Origin: Saccharothrix sp. NRRL B-16348
GTDB taxonomy: Bacteria > Actinomycetota > Actinomycetes > Mycobacteriales > Pseudonocardiaceae
Direction of reading: 5' to 3'
Assembly (NCBI RefSeq): GCF_001280085.1
Contig: NZ_LGED01000218.1
Span: 1 to 60,734, forward strand
DNA length: 60,734 bases
Shown here in pieces: positions 1 to 8,256 of the stretch. The notes under the pieces were generated by a model. It did not search any database and had not been told where the DNA came from. It was given only the letters and a program-made list of their open reading frames with translations. Both the position numbers and the translations under genes were made by a program. Positions within the stretch are counted from its first letter, which is position 1. Every line of letters begins with the position of its first letter.

Positions 1-918
1 GGGGCGGTTGAGGTAGTGGTGGGTGGGGTGGTGGGTTGGGATCAGGTGTGGCCTTGGGCGGGTGGTGGCTTGGGTGGAGGCGCGGAGTAGGTCTTGGGCC
101 ACTGAGGTCGGGGATTGGCGCAGGCGGGTCGGGGTGGGGTGCAGGACGGTGGCGCCGGCGGCTTTCAGCAGGTCCGCGTTGGAGGTTTGGGTGTTGAACT
201 GCCAGGCCAGGGCGCGGTCGTTCCACCAGGCGTCGGCGATGCCCAGGGGGCGGCCTTCCGCGGTGGTCAGGTGGACGCCCCAGGCCGGTGGTGGCAGTGG
301 CAGGTCGTCCAGGACCGCCCTGGCCCAGGCCTGTGGGACCGAGCGGACGCCGTCGGCCAGTTCGGAGAGGACTTGCCTGGCCGGCTCCGACGACCGCGCC
401 AGGCCCGGCCGGAGGTCGGCGACCGGGACCCCGCCGTGGCGCACGACCTCGGTCAGCACGGCTCGGATGTCGTCACGTTGGCGCAGCGCCTTCGCGGTGT
501 CGACGGCGGCTCTGGCCAGCGGCGCCGTCAGGAAGCCCCGGCGCAGGACCGGGTCCGGTAAACGGCGGACCCGGGTGATGTGGACCTTCGCGGCCGGTTC
601 GAGGGCGCGGTTGACGAGGATCTGGACCGGGCCGGTGGCGGGTAGGGCACGAAGGCCGTGCAGTTGCAGCGCGTCCACGCCGGTGAGCAGGGTCTGCGGG
701 CCGCCGTAGCGGAGGGCCGCACGGACCAGTTGCGCACGCGTGGGCGGTGTTGGGGCCAGCAGCAGGATTCCCGGCAGGACGTGCTGCCACGGGCCGTGCG
801 GGCGGCAGCGGACGGCCAGCTCCCCGCTCGGCAGACCGAGGCCCAGGAGTTCCGACGCGGTGGCGACGCGCTGGGGGAAGAGGCCGCCCAGGGCGTTCAG
901 GTCGATGGTGGTGCGCAT
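1..918 (-). CDS. AbiEi-like antitoxin-domain protein, 3' end cut by window edge
   Basis: The 306 codons visible run off the left edge without a stop. The protein starts MRTTIDLNALGG and reads as a winged-helix region (residues 1-50) followed by the AbiEi-type region found in many actinobacterial proteins annotated as type IV toxin-antitoxin AbiEi-domain proteins. Family members usually end in an endonuclease-like fold with a block resembling DAWW...LAWEID. Here the block reads DAWWNDRALAWQFN, so the usual acidic residue is Gln. That could mean a dead nuclease fold; this is inference. The family often occurs without an AbiEii toxin partner, and none is visible here. ATG at 918 is the first start in the open frame. 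Two DnaA-box-like sequences lie upstream. Confidence 0.7.
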   Translation of the reverse strand, partial: MRTTIDLNALGGLFPQRVATASELLGLGLPSGELAVRCRPHGPWQHVLPGILLLAPTPPTRAQLVRAALRYGGPQTLLTGVDALQLHGLRALPATGPVQILVNRALEPAAKVHITRVRRLPDPVLRRGFLTAPLARAAVDTAKALRQRDDIRAVLTEVVRHGGVPVADLRPGLARSSEPARQVLSELADGVRSVPQAWARAVLDDLPLPPPAWGVHLTTAEGRPLGIADAWWNDRALAWQFNTQTSNADLLKAAGATVLHPTPTRLRQSPTSVAQDLLRASTQATTRPRPHLIPTHHPTHHYLNRP

Positions 919-969
919 GTGTCCACCATCGGCCGCGTGGGTGGGGGCGTCGATGGGGAGATCGCGAAC

Positions 970-997
970 TGTGGACAACTCGGTGGGCTGTGGACAA
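970..997 (-). promoter_or_regulatory. Pair of DnaA-box-like sequences
   Basis: TGTGGACAA occurs at 970-978 and 989-997 inside a direct repeat (CTGTGGACAACTCGG at 969 and 988, 19-base period). Its complement TTGTCCACA is the actinobacterial DnaA-box consensus. The pair sits 50-80 bases upstream of the AbiEi-like start. Binding is not shown. Confidence 0.45.
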
Positions 998-1052
998 CTC
1001 GGGGACCGCTCAAGGTCAGTCCGAGGGCAATCCGGGGCAATCCAGACGAAAG

Positions 1053-1090
1053 GAGGCCTTCCGCAGACCCGACCGTCTGCGGAAGGCCTC
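1053..1090 (-). terminator. Hairpin terminator behind the small membrane protein gene
   Basis: Perfect 16-base arms GAGGCCTTCCGCAGAC (1053-1068) and its complement (1075-1090) enclose a 6-base loop. On the minus strand the hairpin is followed by TTTCGT, and it lies 40 bases past the stop at 1130. The symmetry could also stop plus-strand transcription. Confidence 0.75.
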
Positions 1091-1129
1091 AGCGAACGGC
1101 AGCCACCCCTCGTTGGCCACCGCGTGGTC

Positions 1130-1387
1130 TCAAAGGCGGACGAGGTCCTCGTGGATCTCCACGTCCAGCTCGCGGCGGACGGAGCGGACCTCGCGCCAGG
1201 CGTCGTACACGGCGACCAGGCCGCCCGCCAGCACGAACGAGACGGCGAGCGCGACCACACCGTCGACATCGGACTTGAAGACGACCACCACGGCCGCCCA
1301 CGCCATGACGGCGGTGAAGACGAGAGTGCTCGCGAGGCGTTCGGTGAACCGCCGGCGGGACCTGGCAGGCTCCTCGATGTGGTTCAT
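1130..1387 (-). CDS. Small two-helix membrane protein, unknown function
   Basis: An 85-residue protein starting MNHIEEPARS. A basic N-terminus is followed by hydrophobic segments at about 19-36 and 43-62, then a charged cytoplasmic tail (WREVRSVRRELDVEIHEDLVRL region). The start at 1387 is preferred over an in-frame one at 1462 because AGGGGGAG lies 5 bases upstream. It resembles 2TM-domain small proteins but I do not recognise a family. It lies downstream of the Crp/Fnr gene in the same direction and ends in a strong hairpin. Confidence 0.7.
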   Translation of the reverse strand: MNHIEEPARSRRRFTERLASTLVFTAVMAWAAVVVVFKSDVDGVVALAVSFVLAGGLVAVYDAWREVRSVRRELDVEIHEDLVRL

Positions 1388-1471
1388 GACTCCCCCTCTG
1401 AACTCGGCTGATGACTCATTTCTAGGAGTTCCGGCGCCTGAGTTCTGCGTCAGATGACGCACAAGGGGAAA

Positions 1472-2113
1472 TCAGTTGGTGAAGTCGTAGAGCCTGCTCA
1501 CCTGGTGGATGTCGATCTTCCGCCGGCCAGTGCTGATGATGCCCTCCTCGCGCAGTCCGCGCAGCACCCGCACGAGCGACTCCCGTGACGTGCCCGCGAT
1601 GCCCGCGAGGTCCTCCTGGCTCAACGCGATCGCGCCCTGGTCGGCGATCCCGCGCTCCAACGCCATGTCGATGAGCACGGCGGCGACCCGTTGCGTGGCC
1701 GTGCCGCTGATCTGCACGCGCTGCCGGTCCGTGTCACGTTGCCGCGCCACCACGACGGTCAGCACGGACCACGCGATGCGCGGGTGCCGCTGGCACAGGC
1801 CCGCGAACGAACCGGCCGACAGCACCAGCGCCCGCACCGCGCCCAAAGCCCGCACGGTCGCCGAACGCGGCCGGCCGTCCACCGCCGAACGCTCGCCGAC
1901 GATGTCACCCGCCCCGCGCACGGCCAGCACCTTCTCGCTGCCGTTCGCGGTGGTCGCGGTCACCCGCAGCAGACCTCGGCGCACGACCAGCACGTGCCGC
2001 GTCACCTCGCCCTCGTGGCAGATCACCGAGCCGGACGGGTAGTCGCGCTCGACACCCGTCGCCACGAGCACCTCGTGCTCGGAGGGTGTGAGCAGACCCC
2101 AGAACCGATCCAC
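1472..2113 (-). CDS. Crp/Fnr family transcriptional regulator
   Basis: 213 residues. The N-terminal half is a cyclic-nucleotide-binding-type beta-barrel (roughly 10-120, with the GDIVGERSAVDG segment). A dimer helix follows, then a C-terminal winged helix (about 145-205) whose recognition region reads LSQEDLAGIAGTSRESLVRVL. The barrel lacks the Cys cluster of Fnr proteins, so it is not an Fe-S oxygen sensor. The barrel motif is GERSAVDGRPRSATV, close to the phosphate-binding cassette of CRP, so nucleotide binding is possible but unproven. GTG start with GGGGGC upstream. It may control the small membrane protein just downstream. Confidence 0.88.
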   Translation of the reverse strand: MDRFWGLLTPSEHEVLVATGVERDYPSGSVICHEGEVTRHVLVVRRGLLRVTATTANGSEKVLAVRGAGDIVGERSAVDGRPRSATVRALGAVRALVLSAGSFAGLCQRHPRIAWSVLTVVVARQRDTDRQRVQISGTATQRVAAVLIDMALERGIADQGAIALSQEDLAGIAGTSRESLVRVLRGLREEGIISTGRRKIDIHQVSRLYDFTN

Positions 2114-2211
2114 GCCCCCACTGTGCCGCGTGATCGACGCGCGGGCCCCCGATCAGGCCCCCGGACCACCCGAACGGCTCGATCAGCGGGGTCGGGAAGC
2201 CGAACGCACGA

Positions 2212-3495
2212 TCAGTTCCCGCGGTCCGGTTTGGGCTCGTCGAGGCCCGACCGGGTCGGTCCCTGCCGCAGCAGCGAGGCCGGGCGGATCGCCGCCCTGC
2301 CGAACTTCGACCGCGCCTGGTCGGCGGCCTGCTCCGCCTCGCGCCAGCCGCGCTCGGGCGCGTCGAACATCAGCTGCTCGCCGTCGTCGCCCTCGACCAG
2401 CTGCTCGATCCGCACCCCGATCAACCGCACCGCGCCCGGCGGCACCTGCTCGTCCAGCAGGGTCGACGCGGTCTTGTAGACCTCCTGCGTCACGTCCGTC
2501 GCCACTCGCAGCGTCTTCGACCGGGTGATCGTGGTGAAGTCGGAGAACCGCACCTTGATCGACACCGTGCGCCCGCGCAGCCCGCGCGCCCGCAACGTCG
2601 CCGTCGAGCGCTCCGACAGCCTCAGCAGCTCTCGGCGCAGCAGCTCCCGGTCGAAGTGGTCGACCTCGAAGGTCTCCTCCGCGCCGATCGACTTCTCCCG
2701 AGTGGACGGCACCACCGGCCGGTCGTCGTGCCCCTGCGCCAACGCGTGCAGGTGCTCGGCCAGTGCCACGCCGATCAGCCTGCGCAGGCGCGGCAACGGC
2801 GTCGCGGCCACGTCCGCCACCGTCTCCAGCCCCACCCGGTCCAGGTTCTCGGCCGTGCGCTGACCCACGCCCCACAGCGCCGACACCGGCAACGGGTGCA
2901 GGAACGACAGCACCTGGTCCCGCGGCACGACCATGAACCCGTCCGGCTTGCACATCCCGGACGCGAGCTTGGCCAGGAACTTCGTCGGGGCCACGCCCAC
3001 CGAGCAGGTGATCCCGTGCGCCTGCTCCACCTGCTCCCGGATCAGCTTCGCGATCTGCGCCGGGCTGGACCGCAGCCGCTTCAGCGCCCCGCTCACGTCG
3101 AGGAACGCCTCGTCCAGGCTCAGCGGCTCCACCAGCGGCGTGATGTCGCGGAAGATCGACATCACCCCGCGCGAGACCTCCTGGTACCGGGCGAAGTTCG
3201 GCATCACGAACACCGCGTGCGGCGCCAGCCTGCGGGCGTGCGAGGTCGGCATGGCGGACCGCACGCCGAACTCGCGGGCGATGTAGTTCGCCGACGCGAC
3301 CACGCCCCGGTTCGCCGTGCCGCCCACGACCACGGGTTTGCGCGCCAGCTCCGGCCGGTCGCGGATCTCGACCGACGCGTAGAAGGCGTCCATGTCGACG
3401 TGCAGCATCGAGCAGCCGGTGTCGTCCGGCCAGACGTCGCCGCGGGCGAGGAAGCGATCGACCAGACCGCGCGGCAGGTTCGCGCTGCGGCCCAC
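2212..3495 (-). CDS. dinB: DNA polymerase IV (Y-family)
   Basis: 427 residues from a GTG at 3495 with a GGACGGGGG ribosome-binding site. The open frame continues far upstream, but that part overlaps the amidohydrolase gene and is not coding. The palm carries MLHVDMDAFYASVE (first catalytic Asp) and SLDEAFLDVS (second catalytic Asp-Glu), followed by the helix-hairpin-helix thumb (ALWGVGQRTAENL) and the little-finger domain. Length is slightly above the usual 350-400. It performs translesion synthesis. There is no clear LexA box in the 38 bases upstream, and transcription may run through from the amidohydrolase gene. Confidence 0.95.
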   Translation of the reverse strand: MGRSANLPRGLVDRFLARGDVWPDDTGCSMLHVDMDAFYASVEIRDRPELARKPVVVGGTANRGVVASANYIAREFGVRSAMPTSHARRLAPHAVFVMPNFARYQEVSRGVMSIFRDITPLVEPLSLDEAFLDVSGALKRLRSSPAQIAKLIREQVEQAHGITCSVGVAPTKFLAKLASGMCKPDGFMVVPRDQVLSFLHPLPVSALWGVGQRTAENLDRVGLETVADVAATPLPRLRRLIGVALAEHLHALAQGHDDRPVVPSTREKSIGAEETFEVDHFDRELLRRELLRLSERSTATLRARGLRGRTVSIKVRFSDFTTITRSKTLRVATDVTQEVYKTASTLLDEQVPPGAVRLIGVRIEQLVEGDDGEQLMFDAPERGWREAEQAADQARSKFGRAAIRPASLLRQGPTRSGLDEPKPDRGN

Positions 3496-3533
3496 GACCA
3501 CCCCCGTCCAGAACCGAACACCCGTTCGAGACT

Positions 3534-4634
3534 CTACTCGAGGCGGTAGGCCCGGTGCGCGTTCTCCCACCCGATCAGGTGGGCGATCCGTTCCGCGTCC
3601 GCCAAGGCGAAAGCATGCTCCCGCAGGCCCGCCGTGAGGAAGTCCGACAACGCGCGGCGGAAGAACAACGCGCCCAGGTAGTACAGCTCGCCGAGCGCGA
3701 ACGCGTCGGTGGAGAACAGGAACTTCCCGAACGGCACGATCTCCAACGCCTCCGCCAGCACCCGGCTCGCCCGGTGCGCCACCGCGTGCGTGGCCAGGCC
3801 GACGTCCACGAACACGTGCGGGAACACCTGCGCGAGGTACCCGGCGGTGCGGTGGAACGGGTAGTTGTGCAGCAGCATGATCGGCACGCCGAGCGGCGCC
3901 GTGGCCCGCAGCAGGTCCGTGAGCAGCGACGGGTCGCTCTTGTGCAGCGAGAGGTCCGCGTCCCCGTAGCCGACGTGGAACTGCACGGGCAGCCCGCGGT
4001 CGAGCGCCTCCCACACCAGGAACCGGCTGATCACCTCGTCCGCGCACCGCGTCGAGCCGGACCGGAGCCACCGGTCGGCCGCCGCCACCACCTCGGCGTC
4101 CGCGGGCCGGGCCGGGTCCAGGTCGAGCCCGACGCGGTAGGCCGCGATCGACTTCGCCGCGACCGCCGACGACGAGTCCAGCGCGTCCCGCACCCGCGCG
4201 GGGAATGCCGAGGCGCCCTCGGACACGACGTCCTCCGCCACCCGCTCCAGCCGCAGCACGCGATGTTCACGCGATCCGGTGAACACGGCGGGCCCCACGA
4301 AGCCCTCCGGCCACGTGCCGTCGTCCACCAGGAACGTCGAGATCTCCGCCGCCGACACCAACGCCCGGTTCACCTCGGCCGCGCCGAGCGACCGCCGCCG
4401 CGCCAGGTACTCGTCGGGGGGCGCGAGCACCGGCAGATCCAGCAAAGGCGCACACCAGCGCCGCACCGCGAGCCCCAGCGACGAGTCGAACAAGGACGTG
4501 CCCAACGGCGACGCGGACTCGGCCTCGGTCAGGTTCGCCTCGAAGCCACCCCGGTCCAGGTCGACGCCGAGCACCCCGTGGCAGTGGTGGTCCACGAGGC
4601 GCAACGACGCCACGCACGGCAGCAGTTGGTCCAC
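3534..4634 (-). CDS. Amidohydrolase-2 family protein (FluG N-terminal-domain-like)
   Basis: 366 residues. The metal-site motif of a TIM-barrel amidohydrolase is visible: LVDHHCHGVLG near the N-terminus (HxH), VQFHVGYGDADL, LLHNYPFHR, and LFSTDAFALGELYY with the late Asp. It is divergent from a glutamine-synthetase-like gene 36 bases away. Fungal FluG fuses these same two domains, so the pair probably acts in one pathway on a gamma-glutamyl compound. The substrate is unknown. The GTG start at 4634 has no Shine-Dalgarno sequence but sits 7 bases after TACTGT, which predicts a leaderless mRNA. dinB follows after 38 bases. Confidence 0.85.
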   Translation of the reverse strand: MDQLLPCVASLRLVDHHCHGVLGVDLDRGGFEANLTEAESASPLGTSLFDSSLGLAVRRWCAPLLDLPVLAPPDEYLARRRSLGAAEVNRALVSAAEISTFLVDDGTWPEGFVGPAVFTGSREHRVLRLERVAEDVVSEGASAFPARVRDALDSSSAVAAKSIAAYRVGLDLDPARPADAEVVAAADRWLRSGSTRCADEVISRFLVWEALDRGLPVQFHVGYGDADLSLHKSDPSLLTDLLRATAPLGVPIMLLHNYPFHRTAGYLAQVFPHVFVDVGLATHAVAHRASRVLAEALEIVPFGKFLFSTDAFALGELYYLGALFFRRALSDFLTAGLREHAFALADAERIAHLIGWENAHRAYRLE

Positions 4635-4641
4635 TTGTTGA

Positions 4642-4647
4642 ACAGTA
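4642..4647 (-). promoter_or_regulatory. -10 box (TACTGT) for leaderless amidohydrolase mRNA
   Basis: TACTGT on the minus strand, then 7 bases, then the GTG at 4634. It lies within the 36-base divergent gap, so it must overlap the promoter of the glutamine-synthetase-like gene. Confidence 0.55.
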
Positions 4648-4670
4648 GTGACCTGGTGTAACCACGCACG

Positions 4671-6002
4671 ATGGACACAGCGGAGCGGGAGCACCGACGT
4701 GCGCTGGCGGCCGACCTGGTGGACGACCTGCTGGAGCAGGACGTCGTGGCGGTCGCGCTGACGTGGGTCGACCACAGCGGCATCACGAGGGTGAAGTCCG
4801 TGCCGCTCGCGGGCCTGCCCAGGGCCGCCGCGGACGGGGTGGGCGCGTCGCCGGTGTTCGACGTGTTCCTGCTGGACGACACGATCATCACCGGGCGGCA
4901 CGCGGGCGGCCCGGTCGGCGACCTGCGGCTGCGGCCCGACCTGGACCGGCTCACCGTGCTGGCGGGCCAGCCGGGCTGGGCGTGGGCCCCGGCCGACCGG
5001 TTCGACCAGCAGGGCGAGCCGCACCCGCAGGACGAACGGGGCCTGGCCCGGGCGGTGGCCGACCGGCTCACCGTGCACGGCTACGAGGTCCAGGCCGGTT
5101 TCGAGGTGGAGTGGGTCGTCGGGCAGGGCGACACCGACGAGTTCCGGCCCGCCGCCACCGGGCCCGCCTACGGCCACGCCCGCCAGGTGGAGCTGTCGGA
5201 CTACGCCGCGGACCTGCTGTCGGCGTTGGCCGAGCAGGACGTCGAGGTGCTCCAGTTCCACCCCGAGTACGCGCCGGGGCAGTTCGAGTTGTCCACCACG
5301 CCCGAGGACCCGGTGCACGCGGCGGACACGTCGGTGCTCGTGCGGGAGACGATCCGGGCCATCACGCTGCGGCACGGCATGCGCGCGTCGTTCTCGCCGA
5401 AGGTCGTCGCCGACGGCGTCGGCAACGGCGGCCACCTGCACCTGAGCCTGTGGCGCGACGGCCGCAGCCTGTTCGAGGACGGCGACAGCTGGTTCGGCCT
5501 GACCGACGACGCCGACGCGTTCGCCGCGGGCGTGCTGCGCCGGCTGCCCGCGCTGTGCGCGATCGGCGCGCCGTCGGTGGCCAGCTACCTGCGGCTGGTG
5601 CCGCAGCACTGGGCGGGCCCGTTCGCCGTGTGGGGACTGGAGAACCGGGAGGCGGCGCTGCGCCTGGTCGCGGGTCGCGACCTGGAGGTCAAGTGCTACG
5701 ACCTGTCGGCGAACCCGTACCTCGTCGTGGCGGCCACGATGGCGGCGGGCCTGGCCGGGATCGTGGAGCAGGCGAGGCTGCCCGAGCCGGTCGGTGTCGA
5801 CCCGGTCGCCCTCCCCGAGGTCGAGCGCCTGCCGACGTGCCTGGAGGACGCCGTGGTGGCGTTCGAGGCGGACGAGGCGCTGACCGAGGCGTTCGGCGCG
5901 GAGTTCGCGGCGACGATCGCCGACGTGCGGCGCGGCGAGATCGCCCGGTTCGCCGACTGCTCACCGGAGGAGATCGCCGCGCTGACCCGCTGGCGGCACT
6001 GA
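4671..6002 (+). CDS. Glutamine synthetase family protein (type I-like, FluG C-terminal-like)
   Basis: 443 residues. It has a short beta-grasp region (1-110; VALTWVDHSGITRVKSVPL) and a catalytic domain with FEVEWVV, QFHPEYAPGQFELS, NGGHLHLSLW (ATP/metal site) and the ENREAALRLV segment. It lacks the adenylylation-loop signature of housekeeping GlnA, and the pairing with an amidohydrolase argues for a gamma-glutamyl ligase acting on an amine other than ammonia. This is inference. ATG at 4671 lacks a clear ribosome-binding site. The stop lies 6 bases before the stop of a convergent sigma-factor gene. Confidence 0.87.
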   Translation: MDTAEREHRRALAADLVDDLLEQDVVAVALTWVDHSGITRVKSVPLAGLPRAAADGVGASPVFDVFLLDDTIITGRHAGGPVGDLRLRPDLDRLTVLAGQPGWAWAPADRFDQQGEPHPQDERGLARAVADRLTVHGYEVQAGFEVEWVVGQGDTDEFRPAATGPAYGHARQVELSDYAADLLSALAEQDVEVLQFHPEYAPGQFELSTTPEDPVHAADTSVLVRETIRAITLRHGMRASFSPKVVADGVGNGGHLHLSLWRDGRSLFEDGDSWFGLTDDADAFAAGVLRRLPALCAIGAPSVASYLRLVPQHWAGPFAVWGLENREAALRLVAGRDLEVKCYDLSANPYLVVAATMAAGLAGIVEQARLPEPVGVDPVALPEVERLPTCLEDAVVAFEADEALTEAFGAEFAATIADVRRGEIARFADCSPEEIAALTRWRH

Positions 6003-6008
6003 GCGCCG

Positions 6009-6620
6009 TCAAACGCCCTGCTGAGCCTCGTCCAACGCCTTGCGCAGCCGGGTGAGGGCCCGGTGCTGGGCCACCCGCACGGCGCCGGGCGTCGAGCCGA
6101 CCACCGCCGCGGTCTCCTCGGCGGACATGCCGAGGACGACGCGCAGCACCAGGATCTCCCGCTGCCGGTCCGGCAGGACGCCGAGCAGCTGACCCATCCG
6201 CTCGGACAGCTCGCCCTGCAACGCCCGCTGCTCGGGCCCCGGTTCGGCGCCCGCGCTGTCCGGCAGCTCCGGCACGGACTCGGCGCGGTTGCGGGCCGAC
6301 GCACGGTGCGCGTCGGCCACCTTGTGCGCCGCGATCCCGTACACGAACGCCATGAACGGCCGGCCCTGCTCGCGGTAGTTGGGCAGCGCCTTGAGCACGG
6401 CGAGGCAGACCTCCTGGGCCACGTCCTCCGCCGACGCCGACGACCGCTGCCCGTGCCCGACCCTGGCCCGGCAGTACTTCACGACCACGGGCCTGATCTC
6501 GGCCAGCAACGCGTCGACCGCCCGCCGCTCACCCCGGACCGCACCTTCGACGTACGCCTCCAGTCCCCCCTCCACACGTGCCGGCGATGAGGACGGGGCG
6601 TCCTCGCACTGCACGGACAT
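6009..6620 (-). CDS. SigD/ShbA-type sigma-70 family factor, copy 1
   Basis: 203 residues starting MSVQCEDAP, chosen because GGGGAGG lies 7 bases before this ATG. Region 2 (about 30-115) contains AEDVAQEVCLAVLKALPNY and GRPFMAFVYGIAAHKVADAHR. Region 4 (about 145-195) contains LPDRQREILVLRVVLGMSAEETA and the helix-turn-helix GSTPGAVRVAQHRALTRLR. There is no region 1 or 3, so it is a small group 4-like factor, closest in my memory to mycobacterial SigD and Streptomyces ShbA. No anti-sigma gene is adjacent. A close paralogue lies just upstream. Confidence 0.9.
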   Translation of the reverse strand: MSVQCEDAPSSSPARVEGGLEAYVEGAVRGERRAVDALLAEIRPVVVKYCRARVGHGQRSSASAEDVAQEVCLAVLKALPNYREQGRPFMAFVYGIAAHKVADAHRASARNRAESVPELPDSAGAEPGPEQRALQGELSERMGQLLGVLPDRQREILVLRVVLGMSAEETAAVVGSTPGAVRVAQHRALTRLRKALDEAQQGV

Positions 6621-6829
6621 CAACGACCTCCCCGCGTTACCACGAAGTACCGGCACAACCGACAGACCAACCGCCACTGCTGCCATCGCGAGCTCCTCGG
6701 CGTCCGCGCGCTGGACGCCCTCGGGGGCACATGCGAACGCGACGCCGGTCGCACACGGGGATGACGCGACTCACACGAAGTTACCCCGAATGGCCGCGTT
6801 TAGACCCCGATCGGACGAGCGGTAGGCCG

Positions 6830-7420
6830 TTATCGGATGCGGTGCGTGACCACGGAGCGCTCGATCTCCTTGCGGAGCCGGGTCAGCGCCCGGTGCTGCG
6901 CGACCCGGACCGCGCCGGGCGTGGCGTCCACGGCGTCGGCGGTCTGATCGGCCGTGAGCCCGACCACCACCCGCAGCACCAGGATCTCCCGCTGCTTGTC
7001 CGGCAGCAGGCGCAGCAGCTCGCCGATCCGCTGCGACAGCTCCACCCGCAACGCCGACTGCTCGGGGCCCACGTGATCGTCGTCCGGCGCGTCGGGCAGC
7101 TCCGGCACCGGCTCGGCCCGGTTGCGCAACGCCGCGCGGTGCGCGTCCGCGACCTTGTGCGCCGCGATCCCGTACACGAACGCCAGGAACGGCCGACCGT
7201 GGTCCTTGTACGTCGGCAACGCCGTCAACAGCGCCAGGCACACTTCCTGCGCCACGTCGTCGGCCGACGTGGACGACCGCTCCTGGCTGCCGACGCGGGC
7301 GCGGCAGTAGCGCACCACCAGCGGGCGGACGGCGGCCAGCAGCGACGCGACCGCCCGGCGGTCGCCGGCGACGGCGGCGCGCACCTCGTCTTCCAAGTCC
7401 TCGGGCGCGGGCGCGGCCAT
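6830..7420 (-). CDS. SigD/ShbA-type sigma-70 family factor, copy 2
   Basis: 196 residues, colinear with the factor at 6009-6620 and sharing long identical stretches (SADDVAQEVCLA, AFVYGIAAHKVADAHR, KQREILVLRVV, PGAVRVAQHRALTRLRK). The two differ mainly in the N-terminus and in the linker between regions 2 and 4. They lie in tandem with a 209-base gap, so each may have its own promoter. ShbA controls the principal sigma factor gene in Streptomyces (established). Whether either copy here does so is inference. Confidence 0.9.
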   Translation of the reverse strand: MAAPAPEDLEDEVRAAVAGDRRAVASLLAAVRPLVVRYCRARVGSQERSSTSADDVAQEVCLALLTALPTYKDHGRPFLAFVYGIAAHKVADAHRAALRNRAEPVPELPDAPDDDHVGPEQSALRVELSQRIGELLRLLPDKQREILVLRVVVGLTADQTADAVDATPGAVRVAQHRALTRLRKEIERSVVTHRIR

Positions 7421-7499
7421 CAGCCGGCCCAGGCTAAGTGCGGGTCTCCCATGGCGGGTCCTCTGCGGGTAGGCGGCGGAGGACTCCGTTCTACCGCAC

Positions 7500-8222
7500 T
7501 CAGGCCGGCTTTCGGCCCAGGACGTGCAACCGGGCGGCCACGTCCCGCAGCGGCGGACGGGTCGACGCGGCCAGTTCCAGCTCCGCCAACGCCTCCGCGG
7601 CGCCCGGGTTGGCCTCCAGCACGGCGCCCGGCACCAGGTCCGACACCACGCCGTGGCCCTGGACCAGCTCCACCTTCAGCCCCGCGGCCACCACCAGCGC
7701 CTCCAGCCCGGCCACGTCGAACCGGCGCAGCAGCGGGTCGCGGGTGCCGACGAGCTGACCGGCCTCGTCGTCCAGCAGCCGCCGCGCGTCGACCAGCCGG
7801 CCGGCGATGGCCCGGTGCAGCACGGCCGCGTACCGGTTCGCCACCAGCAACGACACCGCGCCGCCCGGGGTCGCGGCGGCGGCCAGCGCGGCCAGCGCGG
7901 CACCCACGTCGTCGACGACCTCCAACAGCCCGTGCGCCAGCACCAGGTCCGCCGAGGCGTCCCGGTCCAACGCGTCGGTGTCGCCCTGAACAGCGGTGAT
8001 CCGGTCCAGGACGCCCTCGTCGGCGGCACGGCGGTGCAACGTCGCCAGCGCGTCGGGGCTCGGGTCGACCACGGTCACCGTGCACCCGGCCACGGCCAGC
8101 GGCACGGCCCACACGCCGCTGCCACCGCCGACGTCGAGCACCCGCGGCGGTTCACCGCCCCGGCGGTCCCGCGCGGCGGTCAGCTCGGCGTCGAGCACCC
8201 TGTGTACGGCGTCCGGTCGCAT
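7500..8222 (-). CDS. SAM-dependent class I methyltransferase
   Basis: 240 residues. SAM motif I reads VLDVGGGSGVWAVPLA near residue 30, motif II follows with VVDPSPDALATL, and post-motif acidic and DLVLAHGLLEVV segments fit a methyltransferase-11/25 domain. The rest is alpha-helical with no extra domain. It is divergent from the ParA-like gene (34 bases between starts), a pairing that suggests co-regulation. The substrate is unknown; the fold is certain, the target is not. Confidence 0.88.
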   Translation of the reverse strand: MRPDAVHRVLDAELTAARDRRGGEPPRVLDVGGGSGVWAVPLAVAGCTVTVVDPSPDALATLHRRAADEGVLDRITAVQGDTDALDRDASADLVLAHGLLEVVDDVGAALAALAAAATPGGAVSLLVANRYAAVLHRAIAGRLVDARRLLDDEAGQLVGTRDPLLRRFDVAGLEALVVAAGLKVELVQGHGVVSDLVPGAVLEANPGAAEALAELELAASTRPPLRDVAARLHVLGRKPA

Positions 8223-8243
8223 GGACGTAGAGCGTAAGGGCCG

Positions 8244-8249
8244 TAGGCT
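8244..8249 (+). promoter_or_regulatory. -10 box (TAGGCT) for leaderless parA-like mRNA
   Basis: TAGGCT, then 7 bases, then GTG at 8257. No Shine-Dalgarno sequence is present. Confidence 0.6.
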
Positions 8250-8256
8250 GCACTAC

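Noticed and set aside
4635..5609. Extension of the amidohydrolase frame to 691 residues
   Set aside because: It is antisense to the glutamine-synthetase-like gene and has low-complexity composition; the family start fits 4634.
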